Notes: generated by a model not told the origin, from the sequence alone. Counted from the stretch's first letter, positions 14,301-30,652 are shown. The stretch: DNA of 64,000 nt from Synchiropus splendidus (GCF_027744825.2 NC_071334.1:57948937-58012936), one strand, 5' to 3'. Translations and numbers: made by a program.

Positions 14301-16110
14301 GTGTCAGAGCATCCTTACTCCAACTTTTGATGCAGTGGTTTCCGCATATGTGCTGCTATAGAGGGTAACCTCTCTGACCCATAATAAATGTTAGTCTGAA
14401 TCACCTGTGCTGAGTACATGAAGATCCTTAGAGAAGTCTCCTCCGGCTCCATAACCTCCAAACATGAACAGCTGATCACCGACAATAGCGAAGCTGTGGC
14501 CACTCCTTCACACAATATTCATGATTTTGCAAATGCCACTGAGGTAAAACAGTCAAGTAACATGTAGAAAAAAGTCTCTCACAGGGCAGGAGGAACCGAG
14601 CCGCTGGTTCTTATTGGAGTCCAGGTGAGAGACACTAGAGCACAGAAGAGGAAAACAGAAGTAGCTCAAGGAAAGTTAGTGTTAATGACTTTTAAAACAG
14701 ACCTGCGTTGAAGACCAACAGGTCATCAGTTGGCGTTCCTTTGAGAGTTCCTCCATACACATAGATGTTGTCACCAAGAGCAGCAGAGCTGTGATTCAGG
14801 GATCTGAGCGGCAGCCCTCCTGTTGCCAGGCATTCCCATGTAAGAGACACTAAAAACAAAACATGGAAGACTGATTCGTATCTGTGTGTTGACAAATCAT
14901 TGTGGAGAGAATTAGTTACCTCTCGGTGCCTACTTCAGATTTTGACTGTGCTTAAGGTCAGAGTGGGACCTTCCATTCCATTCTCACCTATATCAAAGCA
15001 GTAGACTCCTGGGAGACATTCGGTCGCATCTGGACAAGAAACTCCTCCAAACAGGTAAAGTTTCCCTTTGACAACACTGAGAATCATCAGAAGGAGGATG
15101 ATGAACAACATCACCGGGAAATAATAATCATTTCTCGTGACCGTGTATGTGGTGGAAAATTCCCTTTGAAACGGGGTCACTTTGTCAGTAACCAGCGACA
15201 TGAGCGGCACGCCTGCATGTATTCAAAGACACCTTAGATTTGCTAAGATTAGATGGCCGAAAGTCTAGATGGTCCAAAACAAGCCAGAGGCATTTGCATA
15301 TTGTTAAACTGAAGGCAGCTTGTGCCACAAACTGTAGTCTATGACACAACTGATACATTTTCATGAAACAATTAGTAATAAGGGTGTTTACCAGAGAGTG
15401 TGTCCTTCTCTTGGTGGGGGGACATCTCCACTTTGGGGGATCTCCTCCCATGCAACATCACTATCAGAAACTATGGAAATAAATCAACAACTTAGGGAAA
15501 ATCATCCAAACAATGAGTGTTCATTTTTTGTTACTCTACTCTTCCTGAAAGTGAAAGCATCCACAAAACTCAACTCTCTTTAATAAAATATAGAAAGAGA
15601 GCTCAGTCACACTTCTATGCTCAAGAGTCCAAAGATTGTACCTGTTAGCATGTAGAAGTCATTGAAGAAAACCGACTCGTCCACCTGACCCGAGGCGCAC
15701 AAGAAAATTAGGAAAGATTCCAAGCAACTTTTTGTTTTCTGAACTCACCTCATGGTTGACACAAGCTGCTCCACCAAACAGAAAAGCGATGTTTCCTGCC
15801 ACAGCAAAGGCGTGACCATGTCTGTTGAATAGAAGGGTGCAATAGTGTCAGCTGCCACATTATATAAGGCTTTTTCATTCTCCGTGGACTTTTTCTCTTC
15901 AAAAACTAAAACAAACAAGCATCAAGAGCTGCGAAAAAAGTTCACAAAGGAGAGCAACCTAAAAATAGATAGCAAAACTAATGAGAGGTTTCCAGGGCAA
16001 CAAGTGGGTTTGCCGTTCTGCTTGACTTCATCGCAAACACCAACTTACCGAGGGCTTGGTGCTTCTCCCTTCATCTCCTTCTCAAGCCAGTGGCCACTTG
16101 CTAAAGCCAT
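11301..16110 (-). CDS. Kelch-repeat protein with C-terminal coiled coil (18 coding exons, 506 aa)
   Basis: The ATG is at 16,110 and the TGA at 11,301-11,303. Coding exons (minus strand, 5' to 3'): 16110-16049, 15821-15749, 15684-15642, 15470-15392, 15076-14988, 14849-14703, 14634-14583, 14502-14405, 14275-14190, 14118-14037, 13949-13864, 13309-13222, 13152-13104, 13033-12943, 12759-12659, 12582-12498, 11913-11809, 11405-11301. They sum to 1,521 nt with phase kept throughout. Six kelch blades are marked by GG doublets spaced about 50 residues apart (FLFGG about residue 37, LYLFGG 96, IYVYGG 148, LFMFGG 197, IYMFGG 249, LYIFGG 304), so a beta-propeller is expected. Residues from about 376 on are helical and charged, rich in E, Q, K and R, and include QKQQQQQ, consistent with a coiled coil. 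It resembles RABEPK/KLHDC-type kelch proteins, but human RABEPK lacks this tail, so I give no symbol. The donor of exon 9 (AAA|GTGCCT) is weak. Substrate or partner is unknown. Confidence 0.88.
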
Positions 16111-16477
16111 TTTCTCACCTGCACAGGTGAATTAAACAACAGATTGTCAAGTGGTCAGTGCTTTATTTTCATGATTGTCTTCTATGACACACAACAGAAG
16201 GTAGCTCAGTAAGTGACGACTTATCATATTACACTATATATTATATTTTCAAGAGCAACCTATAGCATGTGAGCTGTGGCGATAGGTAAGATAAAGATGG
16301 GTTGCAGGTTTTAATGGTGTTGCAGCGATCTAAAATCTATCAAAACTGCCACAATTTACCACAAAATTGCATGTCTATCTTCAGGAACTTAAGTAATTAT
16401 TTAATAATTATTTAGTAATTTATATAAGTCAATAAAACAAAGTTCTACTCCAGATGCAAAATAACTGTGAAACTCAC

Positions 16478-16550
16478 CTGCCCAGGATGTTGATTCCACT
16501 TGTACAAAGCTTCACGTTGTGGCTCAGATTACATGTAAGTTACACTTTCC
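16478..16550 (-). other. Probable 5' UTR exon of the kelch gene
   Basis: On the minus strand a segment ends GGCAG|GTGAGTTTCAC at 16,478, a strong donor. The coding start lies just inside an exon beginning at 16,118 (CACCTGTGCAG|GTGAGAAA then ATGG). Joining the two gives a short non-coding leader. The upstream limit of the exon is a guess. Confidence 0.45.
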
Positions 16551-16612
16551 TCTGCAGGTAGACAGTTGCCTAGCAACCACCGCAAACATACGAGTACACA
16601 GATCAGCATATC

Positions 16613-16649
<37 letters not shown>
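16613..16649. repeat. (TA)n(TG)n compound microsatellite
   Basis: An alternating TA run to about 16,631 is followed directly by nine TG units. It lies just upstream of the putative leader exon of the kelch gene. Confidence 0.9.
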
Positions 16650-17272
16650 AAAATAATTAGATTTAGATTAAATCATTTAATGGTTAACAATTAATTGTTA
16701 AAGGAGACAACTTACATTTCTTAACTGGAAAAAAATGAGTTTTGGTTTTGATGTTTGACTAACTGCACATGACTGTACACACAAGAGTTTGTTTTAACAG
16801 GAAAACCGTAGAGAGACAGCCACTCACACATACTCACTCCCATAGACAACGCAGACATCAATCCCCCCTGAAGAAACCTGTTTGCCACTGACCCTTGAGG
16901 TGCGATTTAAATTTCCAAAACTGGAATTCGAGGTGTCAGTGGCGTTCAAATGATGTTTACTTGCAAAGCCAAGAAAACACATCAGCGTATTGTAGTAAAC
17001 GCTCATTCGGATTTAACAATGGCGAATAAGAAAACGCAAATGGTTCCACAAACACAAGACACACAATGAGACAAACAATTAATTGGCTTCATTCCAAAGA
17101 TTTTATTTCTTATAAAAGTTTGATTGCCCAAGGACACTTGAATGATACTTGGTAACCCACTGGTCACTGGACGGTATTCCACAATGAAGACTCTTTGAGA
17201 GCAGCAGCAGGACACAGCTCAAAATAAAAGGATTTAAAGATGTTAAAAACACTGTGACAATTCATCTCACAG

Positions 17273-17278
17273 TTTATT
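17273..17278 (-). other. Polyadenylation signal for dnajc25
   Basis: The minus strand reads AATAAA here, about 160 bp downstream of the dnajc25 stop codon at 17,435. The distance is usual for a short vertebrate 3' UTR. Confidence 0.5.
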
Positions 17279-17434
17279 CTCCACCTGGTCTGAGGCGCGA
17301 TGAGTATGAAAATATCTCTGACTTTATAAACAGGCATAGCAGAACTCTACACAAGCACTTCCACCGCTGTGAGAGAAGTCCTTGCTTGTTGGCACTGAGG
17401 CAGACATGTTGGGCTTGGAGAGTTGCACCCTCCC

Positions 17435-22450
<5,016 letters not shown>

Positions 22451-22454
22451 CTGT

Positions 22455-22740
22455 TGTTGAGGCTCAAATGACCAATGGATATGTTTATTTCACAGACTAC
22501 ACTGTTAATTCTTTCTCAGCTTCTTCACTTGCCAGCATGTTGTTTTTTAAACCTGTACCACCAGGGTCCCTCTCTCTTCCCTCTCCACCGCGTGTCACCC
22601 CCGCAATCCCTGATGTGCTCAAAGTGTGGGCAATCACAAGCGAGATTTACAGAAAGACAATAGCCGGCTCTTCTAAATCAGTGATTCTTAACCGTAGGGC
22701 CTGGGGCCATGGTTGGGCCGTGAGTGCCTCCTAGAGAAGA
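22455..22740 (+). repeat. Dispersed repeat related to the interior of the 6.8-8.0 kb hAT-like element
   Basis: The segment from about 22,470 matches the reverse complement of about 7,430-7,590: both contain ATATGTTT, CAGACTAC and GTTAATTCTTTCTCA in the same order. It is followed near 22,679 by CAGTGATTCTTAACCGT, which resembles the end of another hAT family, but I could not find its partner end. No coding potential is evident. Confidence 0.55.
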
Positions 22741-23930
22741 GTTTTTTTTTGTTTTACACCTTTGAGCCGTGAGACGCTCAGTTTTAATTTATTAGCCACG
22801 TATGGTGGCAGAACTGTGTCACTGAATTGATTGACAGCTGCAAATCTGTGATAGTTAACAACTATGATAAAGAAAGTGATGGCGCCCCCAACAGTAAAAA
22901 CTGTTCATGTAAGCATCTATTGAAGCAGATCTGATTTCATTGATCATTTACACATGACTTATATCTTCTTTGGAGTTTAAATATATATATTTTCTAATTT
23001 TATTTTATGATATTTAGACATGTTTTTTTTTAATATTTATTTTATTCAGAATTTTATTCAGTTTTTCTGAACAGTTTGCATGACAAAAGTTTTTGAGCTG
23101 ATTGAAAGAACAGGTTTAAGGGCTGGTAAAGGTAACTTTCCACCATGTCAGCTATAATTTTATGCAATGGGCAAAATTAAGTGCCGTGCTGTTGTGGGAG
23201 GGCACAGCCCCCTTTCTGGAGCATTGTGGGAAATGCTGGAATGAGACAAACTGAAAAAAATGAACCGCAGTCGGGTGCTAAAGGTAAAGGTAAAAACCCT
23301 TTTAAAAGGTACATGTGTTTATTGTGTTTATGTGTTTATTGGTGTACATTGATCAAAATGTAACTTATTCTAAGTGACGTCTATCATTTGTTCATTGCTC
23401 TGATAAGTGTGGTGTAGCTAACTTGGTAAGTAGAGCTATAATGATCATAGTTCACAATTCATTGGCAACTTGGTAGATGGACGGTATTTGACCAATATTA
23501 TTTCTGCATAGAATTTGTGCTGATATTTTTCAAAACATTTTTTTAATCAATATTAGCTGATAAAAACTCTGAATTATTCAAATGTAATTTTATTGTTTTT
23601 ATTTCATTTTAAAAAATTGGGCAGATGACGTATTTTAGTAGCATTGCAACAGCAATGTCAATAACAATTGTAAAGACAGTTTGTTCCCCCCAAAACAGCT
23701 TTCCTTACAAGACAAAGTTCAGTTATTACTCCTTTGAGGTTATTCCAATCCCAAATAGCAAAAACAAAAACAAAAAATATATATGCTGGAGTCTGAAGGT
23801 GTTAAATCACTATTTTTGTTTACTTAACTTTAAATCATTGTCCATGACTTAAGTTTGTTGGAGTGCATGAAACAACAGTGTTGTCCCATTCTTCCCTTTG
23901 CACCAATGGTACCAAGTTTGTTTTTATATC
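22741..23930. other. AT-rich spacer, no gene seen
   Basis: Contains low-complexity A/T runs (for example 22,980-23,050 and 23,760-23,780) and short chance ORFs only. Confidence 0.5.
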
Positions 23931-23937
23931 TTTGCTG

Positions 23938-24160
23938 TACCAAAGGGCCTCACCGGGTGCAGGGTTTTGTTCCAACCAATCAGGCGGACACCATCTCACC
24001 AGTCAGGTGTCTTGGGTGTTCAGCCAGGTGATTGTCACTCTGGAGTTTCATCTGGAGTTGTTCCATCTGAAACCTCACAGGTTAAACTGTGTGATCTTGC
24101 TTCCTTGGAACAAAAATCCACACCACCCTGTCACTTTGAGGACTGGATTGCCCAGGTCTT
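23938..24160. repeat. MITE-like inverted repeat, hAT-associated family
   Basis: The left arm (about 23,944-23,980, CTCACCGGGTGCAGGGTTTTG then TTCCAACCAATCAGG) and the right arm (TTGGAACAAAAATCCACACC at about 24,102) are mutually inverse. The same arm sequences occur in the better-preserved copies at 35,085-35,275 and 36,339-36,553. The outer termini are decayed. Confidence 0.5.
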
Positions 24161-24269
24161 GTTCCAAACATTCAGTGGGTTGGGCAGTATCATGATTTAC
24201 TGCCACACCCCTAGATGGCAGAGAACACAGAGAATAACCTGGGAAATGTGAAATAACTTGATGGATGGC

Positions 24270-24879
24270 TTTCGCCTTGCCGGGAAACTCATCGTCGATA
24301 TTTCCCCGGAACGAAGCGATTATGCCACCCTGTGCACAAATATATACTATGTTGGAAATACACCTCCCGTGTACCAGGCGTTCGGTTACTCGTGAGAATG
24401 ACCACCAAGAATCCAACAAGAATCCAACAAATTCTTGTCTAATACAAAAGCAGAATTCTGGCTCAGCAACTACACCTGACTTAGCCTTAGCAGAAGTCCG
24501 GTAGAGCGACAAAAACTATCTGAGGTCTTGACCCTTTATACACAAAAGTGTCTCCACGTGGGCTCCGTCCTCATCTGATTGGTCAGCCGTTGACCCCAGT
24601 GATTGTCGCTGGCTCCCTCGTAACCATGACAACGATCACAAGGCATGCTCCCCTCCTCCGGACCCAGGTGGCTCTTATCAAGACCAGCTCCTTCCAGCTC
24701 TGGAGAAGATGGTACTTTCCATCCTCCTCCGTCTGACCTTGGAGCCTCTAAATAAGTTACAACATCTGCTCAGGCCTCCATTGTGCTTCACTCCACCTGT
24801 TTGAACTCCACCTGTAACTTCTCTTTCTCACACACACACTCTCCTCACTCAGCACTCCTCTCTCTGAGAATAACTTTAT
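24270..24879. other. Unclassified, probably repetitive segment
   Basis: The minus strand holds a 145-codon open frame (24,512-24,075) with no domain I can name, and the plus strand has AT- and TC-rich sequence. The moderately GC-rich composition and the position between a MITE and a Tc1 fragment suggest a retroelement remnant, but I found no paired LTRs or diagnostic motifs. Confidence 0.3.
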
Positions 24880-24939
24880 TAGTAGCACAAGCAATTCCAA
24901 CAATACTAATAGTGTATAATAAATGCACAATTCCCATTG

Positions 24940-25452
24940 ACTATATTACCAAAGCAGGCCGCCACTGGACTATAGATCAGTGGAGACGCCTTCTCTGCAG
25001 TGATGAATCACGCTTTTCCATCTGGCAAGCTGATGGAGGAGCCTGGGTTTGGAGGCTGCCAGGAGAATGGCACATTTCGGACTGCTTTGTTCCAACTGTG
25101 AAATTTGGTGGAGGAGGAATTGTTTTTCTGGAGTTGGGCTTGGTCCCTTAGTTCCAGTGAAAAGAACTGAATGTCTCAGGATCCATGCTTCCAACCTTGT
25201 GGGAACAGTTTGGCGCGGCCCCTTCCTCTTCCAACATGACATGAGTCCTGACCTGAACCCGATAGAACACCTTTGGGATGAATTAGAGCAGAGACTGAGA
25301 GCCAGGCCTTCTCGACCAACATGTGACCTCACCAATGCTGTTTTGGAAGAATGGTCAACAATTCCTACAAACACACTCCTCAACCTTGTGAACAGGCTTC
25401 TCAGAAGAGTTGGAGTTCTAAGACACTTTCCTAGTCAGTGGGCTCCCCACTG
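24940..25452 (+). pseudogene. Broken Tc1-type transposase (C-terminal half)
   Basis: One frame encodes AGRHWTIDQWRRLLCSDESRF, which carries the first catalytic Asp of the Tc1 DD34E triad. After a frameshift near 25,145 the reading continues in another frame with DLNPIEHLWDELEQRL, the region of the catalytic Glu, and then LEEWSTIPTNTLLNLV. The stretch around the second Asp is deleted: FLFQHDMSPDLNPIE brings Asp and Glu only about nine residues apart instead of 34. The N-terminal DNA-binding domain is absent. This is an inactive fossil, and no terminal repeats were found. Confidence 0.85.
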
Positions 25453-25465
25453 ACCATGGCAATAA

Positions 25466-25503
25466 ATCAGATTCTGATTCTGATTCTGATTCTGATTCTG
25501 ATC
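25466..25503. repeat. (GATTCT)n hexanucleotide tandem repeat
   Basis: About six copies of ATTCTG in a row directly after the transposase fragment. Such tails often accompany degenerated element ends. Confidence 0.85.
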
Positions 25504-26317
25504 TGCAAAAGGTGGACCGACATTATCTTGAACCTCATGGCTGAGGAATCAGATGGAACTTAAGTTCACATGTGAGTGAAGGCAGGTGAGGTGGTCATAA
25601 ATACGTATATAACCTGTCATGTTTTCTTTTCTTTCTCTCCTAACTCCCTTAACACTCTACAAAAATGACATGCTGTATGGTTCAGAAGATTAATGGCAGG
25701 TGATTTATTTGCTTCCAAACAGTGTATAAAGTATAGGTGCAGGCATGTACAGTACAAAGACAAAAATCAAAATTTCTAAAAAAAAATAAAAAAAATAAAA
25801 AGAGGAATATATAAATGTACACTCCAATTGCCGCTCAAATACTCAAAATCTTTTTACCTCCAATACAACATTATTTAGCCCAACAATACCATTCTCCACG
25901 ACAGTACTTGCTTTAACTCCACAAACTTCACTCCTAAATCGTCCAAAATATCTTCTGTTAAAGCGAAACATACAGCACAGAATTTGACATGTCTCGATTT
26001 ACAATAATAAGCATCAATGACTTTATGAATATTGCCATAAATAAGGGGTCACCAACCTTTTAGCGACCACAAGCTTCTCCAAGAGCACTGTGTGACCGAA
26101 CGGGTGACCATCGGTTCAGTACACACTTCTGAATTCACGATAAACAATGGAGGATTAATTGATATACCTGTCAAATACTTGTCTCATGGCTGAGTTTTCA
26201 CAACAAATATCAGTGGTGTAACAAAAAAGAATCACTAATCACAAAGTTAAAAAAAAGGTTCAAAACCTGTGAAATCAGCCAAACCATTTCTGTTTTTTCT
26301 TTTGCTGAACTCAAGAA
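25504..26317. other. Spacer between the Tc1 fossil and the GTPase cluster
   Basis: AT-rich, with an A-rich run at 25,777-25,800. It probably contains the 3' UTR of the minus-strand GTPase gene ending at 26,318. No other gene is seen. Confidence 0.5.
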
Positions 26318-29300
26318 TTAACCCAAAGGACAATCATTCTTCTGAGTGCTATTCTGAAAAATAGCTGCATAGTTAGGGATCATTTTCAGAAGGTTTTTGA
26401 CCTGCTTGCGGTCTGGAGAATTGTTGTTAAATAGATGGAAACGGTTCTGACACTGTTGGACCATTTCCAGAAGTCGAGGATAGGAGGCGAAGTAATTCCC
26501 CAGTTGTCCATCAAGGTCCTCTGCGTGTGTGAGAAGGATGATGGTGCGATCTCGGATCTTGGTGCCCAGTGTGTTTTCAAACCTCTTCAATAGTTCCGCC
26601 TCATCATCGGAGAAGAATCCAAACTGAAACACCAATAAGATGGTGCAGAGTTTACTCCGACAGAACCCTCGACACTGGGCGATCTGCTGTTCCACGTTGG
26701 GCAACTGATTACTGAAGAGGTCAGGTGTGTCAACTACCCTCACAGGAACACCAAGCTGTGTGAACTTGGCCTCACACTGCTTGGTCACTGGGACAGAGCT
26801 GGGCTCAGATCTGAACAGCGTTGTGGTTTTGCACTGGCCAGCCTTAAGAATGGTATTTCCAGATGCACTCTTCCCAGCTCCACAGCGTCCCAACAGAACC
26901 ATGGTGTATTCTGTTATCTTTGTACCTGACATGAAAACAGCAGGTTAAGAATTTCCACATGTTCTGCAGGACTCAATAAAGACACATTCTTCTGCACAAA
27001 CTCTTTTTTGGAAAAGCGTTCAAACATACCCCTTATTGTCTCATCTGGATCATATGGGTTTCGCATTGAAAGTGTCCTGTTTTGTGAATCTAAAAAAGCA
27101 GCAAAGATTTTTAAAATCAAATATTGACAAGTCTTTGAGTGTATGTAATGAAAACAGGATCCATGCTGCGGAAATGAATCTGTTGTAGCATCCATTCGAG
27201 ATCCGAGACCGCAGCTGTGCGCGACTCATGTTCCAAGTATTCATGAATGGCAAAGTGGCCTCTGCACAGCCAGGTCTTTGTACCCGCACTGAACATGTAT
27301 CTATGAGGAAGCCACTGCTACAGTATGTGACGGCGCTCACAGAACGATACAGTTCCTGCTCTATAGCAATGAAACAGAAATAGATAAATGGATCATAGAT
27401 GAATGACATGGACGTACCTTTTCTGGGAGAAGGCAGCTGTGGTGTCGCAGGGAGACCTCCAGTGCTGTAAAGATATCTATAAACACCAGGATCAGGTTGC
27501 ATAGTACTGATGTAGGCAAAGATCACAAACAATCTGATTCTGAGGTCATGAGGCATGTTGCTCAGAGTGGCATTTTTAACCTGAAGCACGTCATGCACTC
27601 AACTATCTTTAAACATTTCATTTTTTTGGTTAGTCCTCAGTCAGCACTCATGGCAAAGCAAAATGGATGATCTTGTTTATGTCACGTTCACATCTTCTAG
27701 AGACAAATGAGCAGATTCAACTCATTCATGGCTAGTCTGATCAGGTAAAAAAAAAGTACCAACAGGCACATACACACAGATAGACACGTTTGTATCTCTA
27801 TTTTTGTGAGAATCTCTTTGCCATAATGCACTATTAACACAATAATGATTGTACACCTGTCAACAATGATCCGAGGAGTTACAAGGCACTGCCTCATTGG
27901 CCTCCCCTGACTGCGCGTCACTGTACTTGTTGAGTGCTACTGGATGTGACTCTTGTACCTGTTGTTCTCCAGGGATTCCTTCCTTCTTTTCACGACCTCT
28001 TCACTGTAGTTAATGTACTGATAGTGGAATGAGGTTCCGTTGCAACACCACCTCCGACAGTCACCGGCCAGGTTTTCTTTGTTCAAGGCTACAGTGAGGT
28101 TGAAGTGATCCATCAGGTGATGGAGGGAATGGTAGCTGTCTACATCTTGTAGCAAAACTACAAGATACGGCAACAGTGAGTCACCGAAAATGTATGTAAG
28201 TTTGGTTATTTGAGCAACAGCTTTCTCCTCTGTGGCCTCAGCAGGATCTACTACGAGGATAAATAGGTCCGGTCCTGGGTGGGAGATGGCCATGAAGTCA
28301 ATGATCTGCTGGTCGGGACTCTGGCAGTGTTCGTCGAAGAAATTAGGTGTGTTTATCACACGGAAGTTGTGGTTTCTGCTTTGAGTAAGATGGTTGCTGA
28401 CTGTAAGAAACGCACTCGGATTGCGAAGGATCTGATTTCCAACGTCGTTCTTTAACAGTGCTGCTGTTCCCAACACTGCGACAGACAGGGATTTGGGGTA
28501 CGCTGAGGAAAGACGAGCGCAGGAACATACAGCACAGATTTAGTCCTACAATTGTATTGCTATGGAGCTGTAACTTCATTTGTGCAACTGCTGTATAACT
28601 CTTGATACATGAGGAAGCCTTTAAAGTATCCTTTAACTAAATTGATCTGTAGAAAAAAGTTCTTTCACATTTCACATTTCATTTTCATCATCAGTTAATT
28701 TCCTCCTGTAGCACTTGCACGGATAATACAGTTCCAAAACAACATTCCAACACACAAGACAATATATTAGAAATGATTGGCATAAACGTGCGCACACACA
28801 CGTTTGTCTTCCTGTCTTAGTGAGTTCCGTCATTGACATACATTGACATAACCCTATCCCCAGCCTCTCGTCCTAAACCTGGCCATCTAAAACAAATGGC
28901 TAAACTTAACCTTTACTCTCAACCAAACTAAAACCCAATTATAATAACAGAGCTATTTTGTAGTTTTAACCCTCAAACTGAGGCTTGACAAAGTGAGGAC
29001 CGGCAAAAATGTCCTCACCCTTTAATTAAAAGCACATCAACACATCTATTTTTGTGAGGACCCTTCATTGACACGATACTTTCCCCAACTCTCTCACCCT
29101 TAACTTAAACATCTACAGCAAATGGCTAGCATTAATCAGGACTTCTATCCAAACTTACACCCAATTGTAATGACCCATGTTCAGCACTGAATTATGGTGC
29201 AAAAGAGGGTGTTGTTTAAAAACAACCAATTAAAATCGAGAGATACAACAATAAAACAAAATGATAAAACACAAACACACATTCAGTGAATACAGAAACA

Positions 29301-29462
29301 CAGAGCATAAAATCTGACCAGCTGCAGATACACTCAATAAGAAGTACAAAATAAATCTTTAATCACACAGTGAGATTTCTTTACAAATCATTCATAAAGA
29401 TTAAAAATATTAAACTCACATGTTGGCGAATGCCAAGAGCCACCTCTGGTCATAGAACTCAT
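26318..29462 (-). CDS. AIG1/GIMAP-family protein: pseudo-G domain fused to an intact G domain (unit 1, 433 aa)
   Basis: Exons (5' to 3'): 29462-29420, 28502-27959, 27464-27418, 27089-27030, 26925-26318; together 1,302 nt in phase. The start exon encodes MSSMTRGGSWHSPT. The first G domain (about residues 16-195) is degenerate: its P-loop reads GTAALLKN (26-33) instead of GxxxxGKS, and its DxxG motif reads INTPN. A linker from two small exons leads to the second domain, with an intact P-loop GRCGAGKS (244-251), a DTPD motif and a THAED segment at the NKxD position, typical of AIG1 GTPases. Fish GIMAP8-like proteins also have several AIG1 domains. By family these are GTP-binding proteins linked to lymphocyte and endomembrane biology; the function here is inferred. 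It is transcribed away from the plus-strand GTPase at 29,605. Confidence 0.85.
28795..29165. repeat. Dispersed teleost repeat in intron 1 of the unit-1 fusion GTPase
   Basis: Begins CACACACGTTTGTCTTCC and contains GTGAGGACCGGCAAAAATGTCCTCAC followed by a second, diverged half (TTTTTGTGAGGACCCTTCATTGACA). CCCTAAC-like phrases are scattered through both halves. Weaker fragments of the same sequence occur near 27,780 and 35,005. The superfamily is not resolved, and it has no coding capacity. Confidence 0.55.
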
Positions 29463-29604
29463 AGCTGCTGCTCGGGGGTTGAAGGCAGAATGGCAGGATT
29501 CTTTCGTGTCATTGTCACTGGGTGAGAAATCCCCCGCCAGTAGAGGCGTAGCCTTTCACCATAAAAAAAACCAAGAAGAAACCACAACCTATCATTCGGA
29601 GAAC
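29463..29604. promoter_or_regulatory. Putative bidirectional promoter, unit 1
   Basis: Only 142 bp separate the minus-strand ATG (29,462) from the plus-strand ATG (29,605). The start-side block AGCTGCTGCTCGG and the following GAAGGCAGAATGGCAG recur, nearly unchanged, in the same position in units 2 (from 35,657) and 3 (from 41,759). A TATA-like ATAAAAAAA lies at about 29,562. Shared promoter function is inferred from spacing and conservation. Confidence 0.6.
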
Positions 29605-30307
29605 ATGGGTTCCAAACCTTCACTTCCTCAAGGTGAGCGTCGCTTTCTCCGTCTTTTTATCCAGATTACGCACTTAATGAAAGCTTCTAATTGCAGGCGA
29701 TCCACTGAGGATCGTGTTGATCGGTAAGACTGGAGTTGGGAAGAGCGCGACTGGAAACACCATATTGGGAAAAGAAGTGTTTCTTTCTTCGGCCAGTGGG
29801 GGTTCAGTTACACAGGCGTGCTGTTTAGAAAGGACAACTGCTTCCAGACACATCACAGTGGTTGATACTCCTGGGGTCTTGGATGGCGCGAAAAGCACAG
29901 AGTCAATAAGACAAGAGATCCTGAAGTGCATCCATATGTCAGACCCTGGTCCTCACGTCTTCCTTCTGGTCATGCAAGTTGGACGTTTTAGCCCAGAAGA
30001 AGAAAGAGCAGTGGAATTTCTGGAGAAGACCTTTGGAACAGAGGCATCCAAGTACATGATAGTCCTCTTCACACGAGGGGATAAACTACATGGAAGACAC
30101 AGCAACCTGCAGAAGTACCTGCAGAATAGCCATCCCAAACTCCTGGACATAGTCCACAAGTGTGGGAGCCGCTACCACATGTTTAATAACAAGGACAGAT
30201 GGCACAGGCAACAAGTGGTGAGGCTGATAGAGAAGATTGATGACATGGTGGCTGGAAACGGTGGACGGTACTTTACAGAGGAGATGTTAGAGAACACACA
30301 GAGTTAA
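29605..30307 (+). CDS. Single-domain AIG1/GIMAP-type GTPase (unit 1, 212 aa)
   Basis: Exon 1, 29605-29632, encodes MGSKPSLPQ. Exon 2, 29697-30307, starts after TTCTAATTGCAG. The total of 639 nt is in phase. MGSKPS fits an N-myristoylation motif (Gly2, Ser6), which suggests membrane attachment. The P-loop is GKTGVGKS, the DxxG motif reads VVDTPGVLD, and FTRGDKL stands at the NKxD position; the conserved [14 protein letters not shown] box (here [10 protein letters not shown]) is the AIG1 signature region. The protein stops soon after the G domain (EEMLENTQS), about 60 residues shorter than its unit-3 paralogue. It is head to head with the fusion GTPase. Mammalian GIMAPs act in lymphocyte survival and membrane trafficking, but the role of this protein is unknown. 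Confidence 0.9.
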
Positions 30308-30652
30308 TGGACGGACAAGAGAGGATACTCTGAGCAGAGGGTTTACAACTTCTGCTTCATCTCCCTGTGGCTGGAGCCTCGCTGAGAACTGATGATCAAA
30401 GATCGACTAGATCAAACCACCTGGTTTGGGATCTGGGGCCACATTCCTCCTCAGCCACGTCCTGTAAAGTCACCCTGAGATGACCATTTTAACAAGTATG
30501 TGATATTAGTGTTTTTGTAATGAGAGATTGAACTATTTACTTTATGGGAGAACAAAGCAAATGTATGATTCACACCTTGCTCTCCTTGTTACCGTGGATT
30601 CCCTCTGTGTGTGGTGAAAGGATTAATATATCACTGCTATCTTGTTCCAGAA

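Noticed and set aside
29463..29604. Interferon-response elements in the GTPase promoters
   Set aside because: I saw no convincing GAAANNGAAA pair conserved between the three units, so no claim is made.
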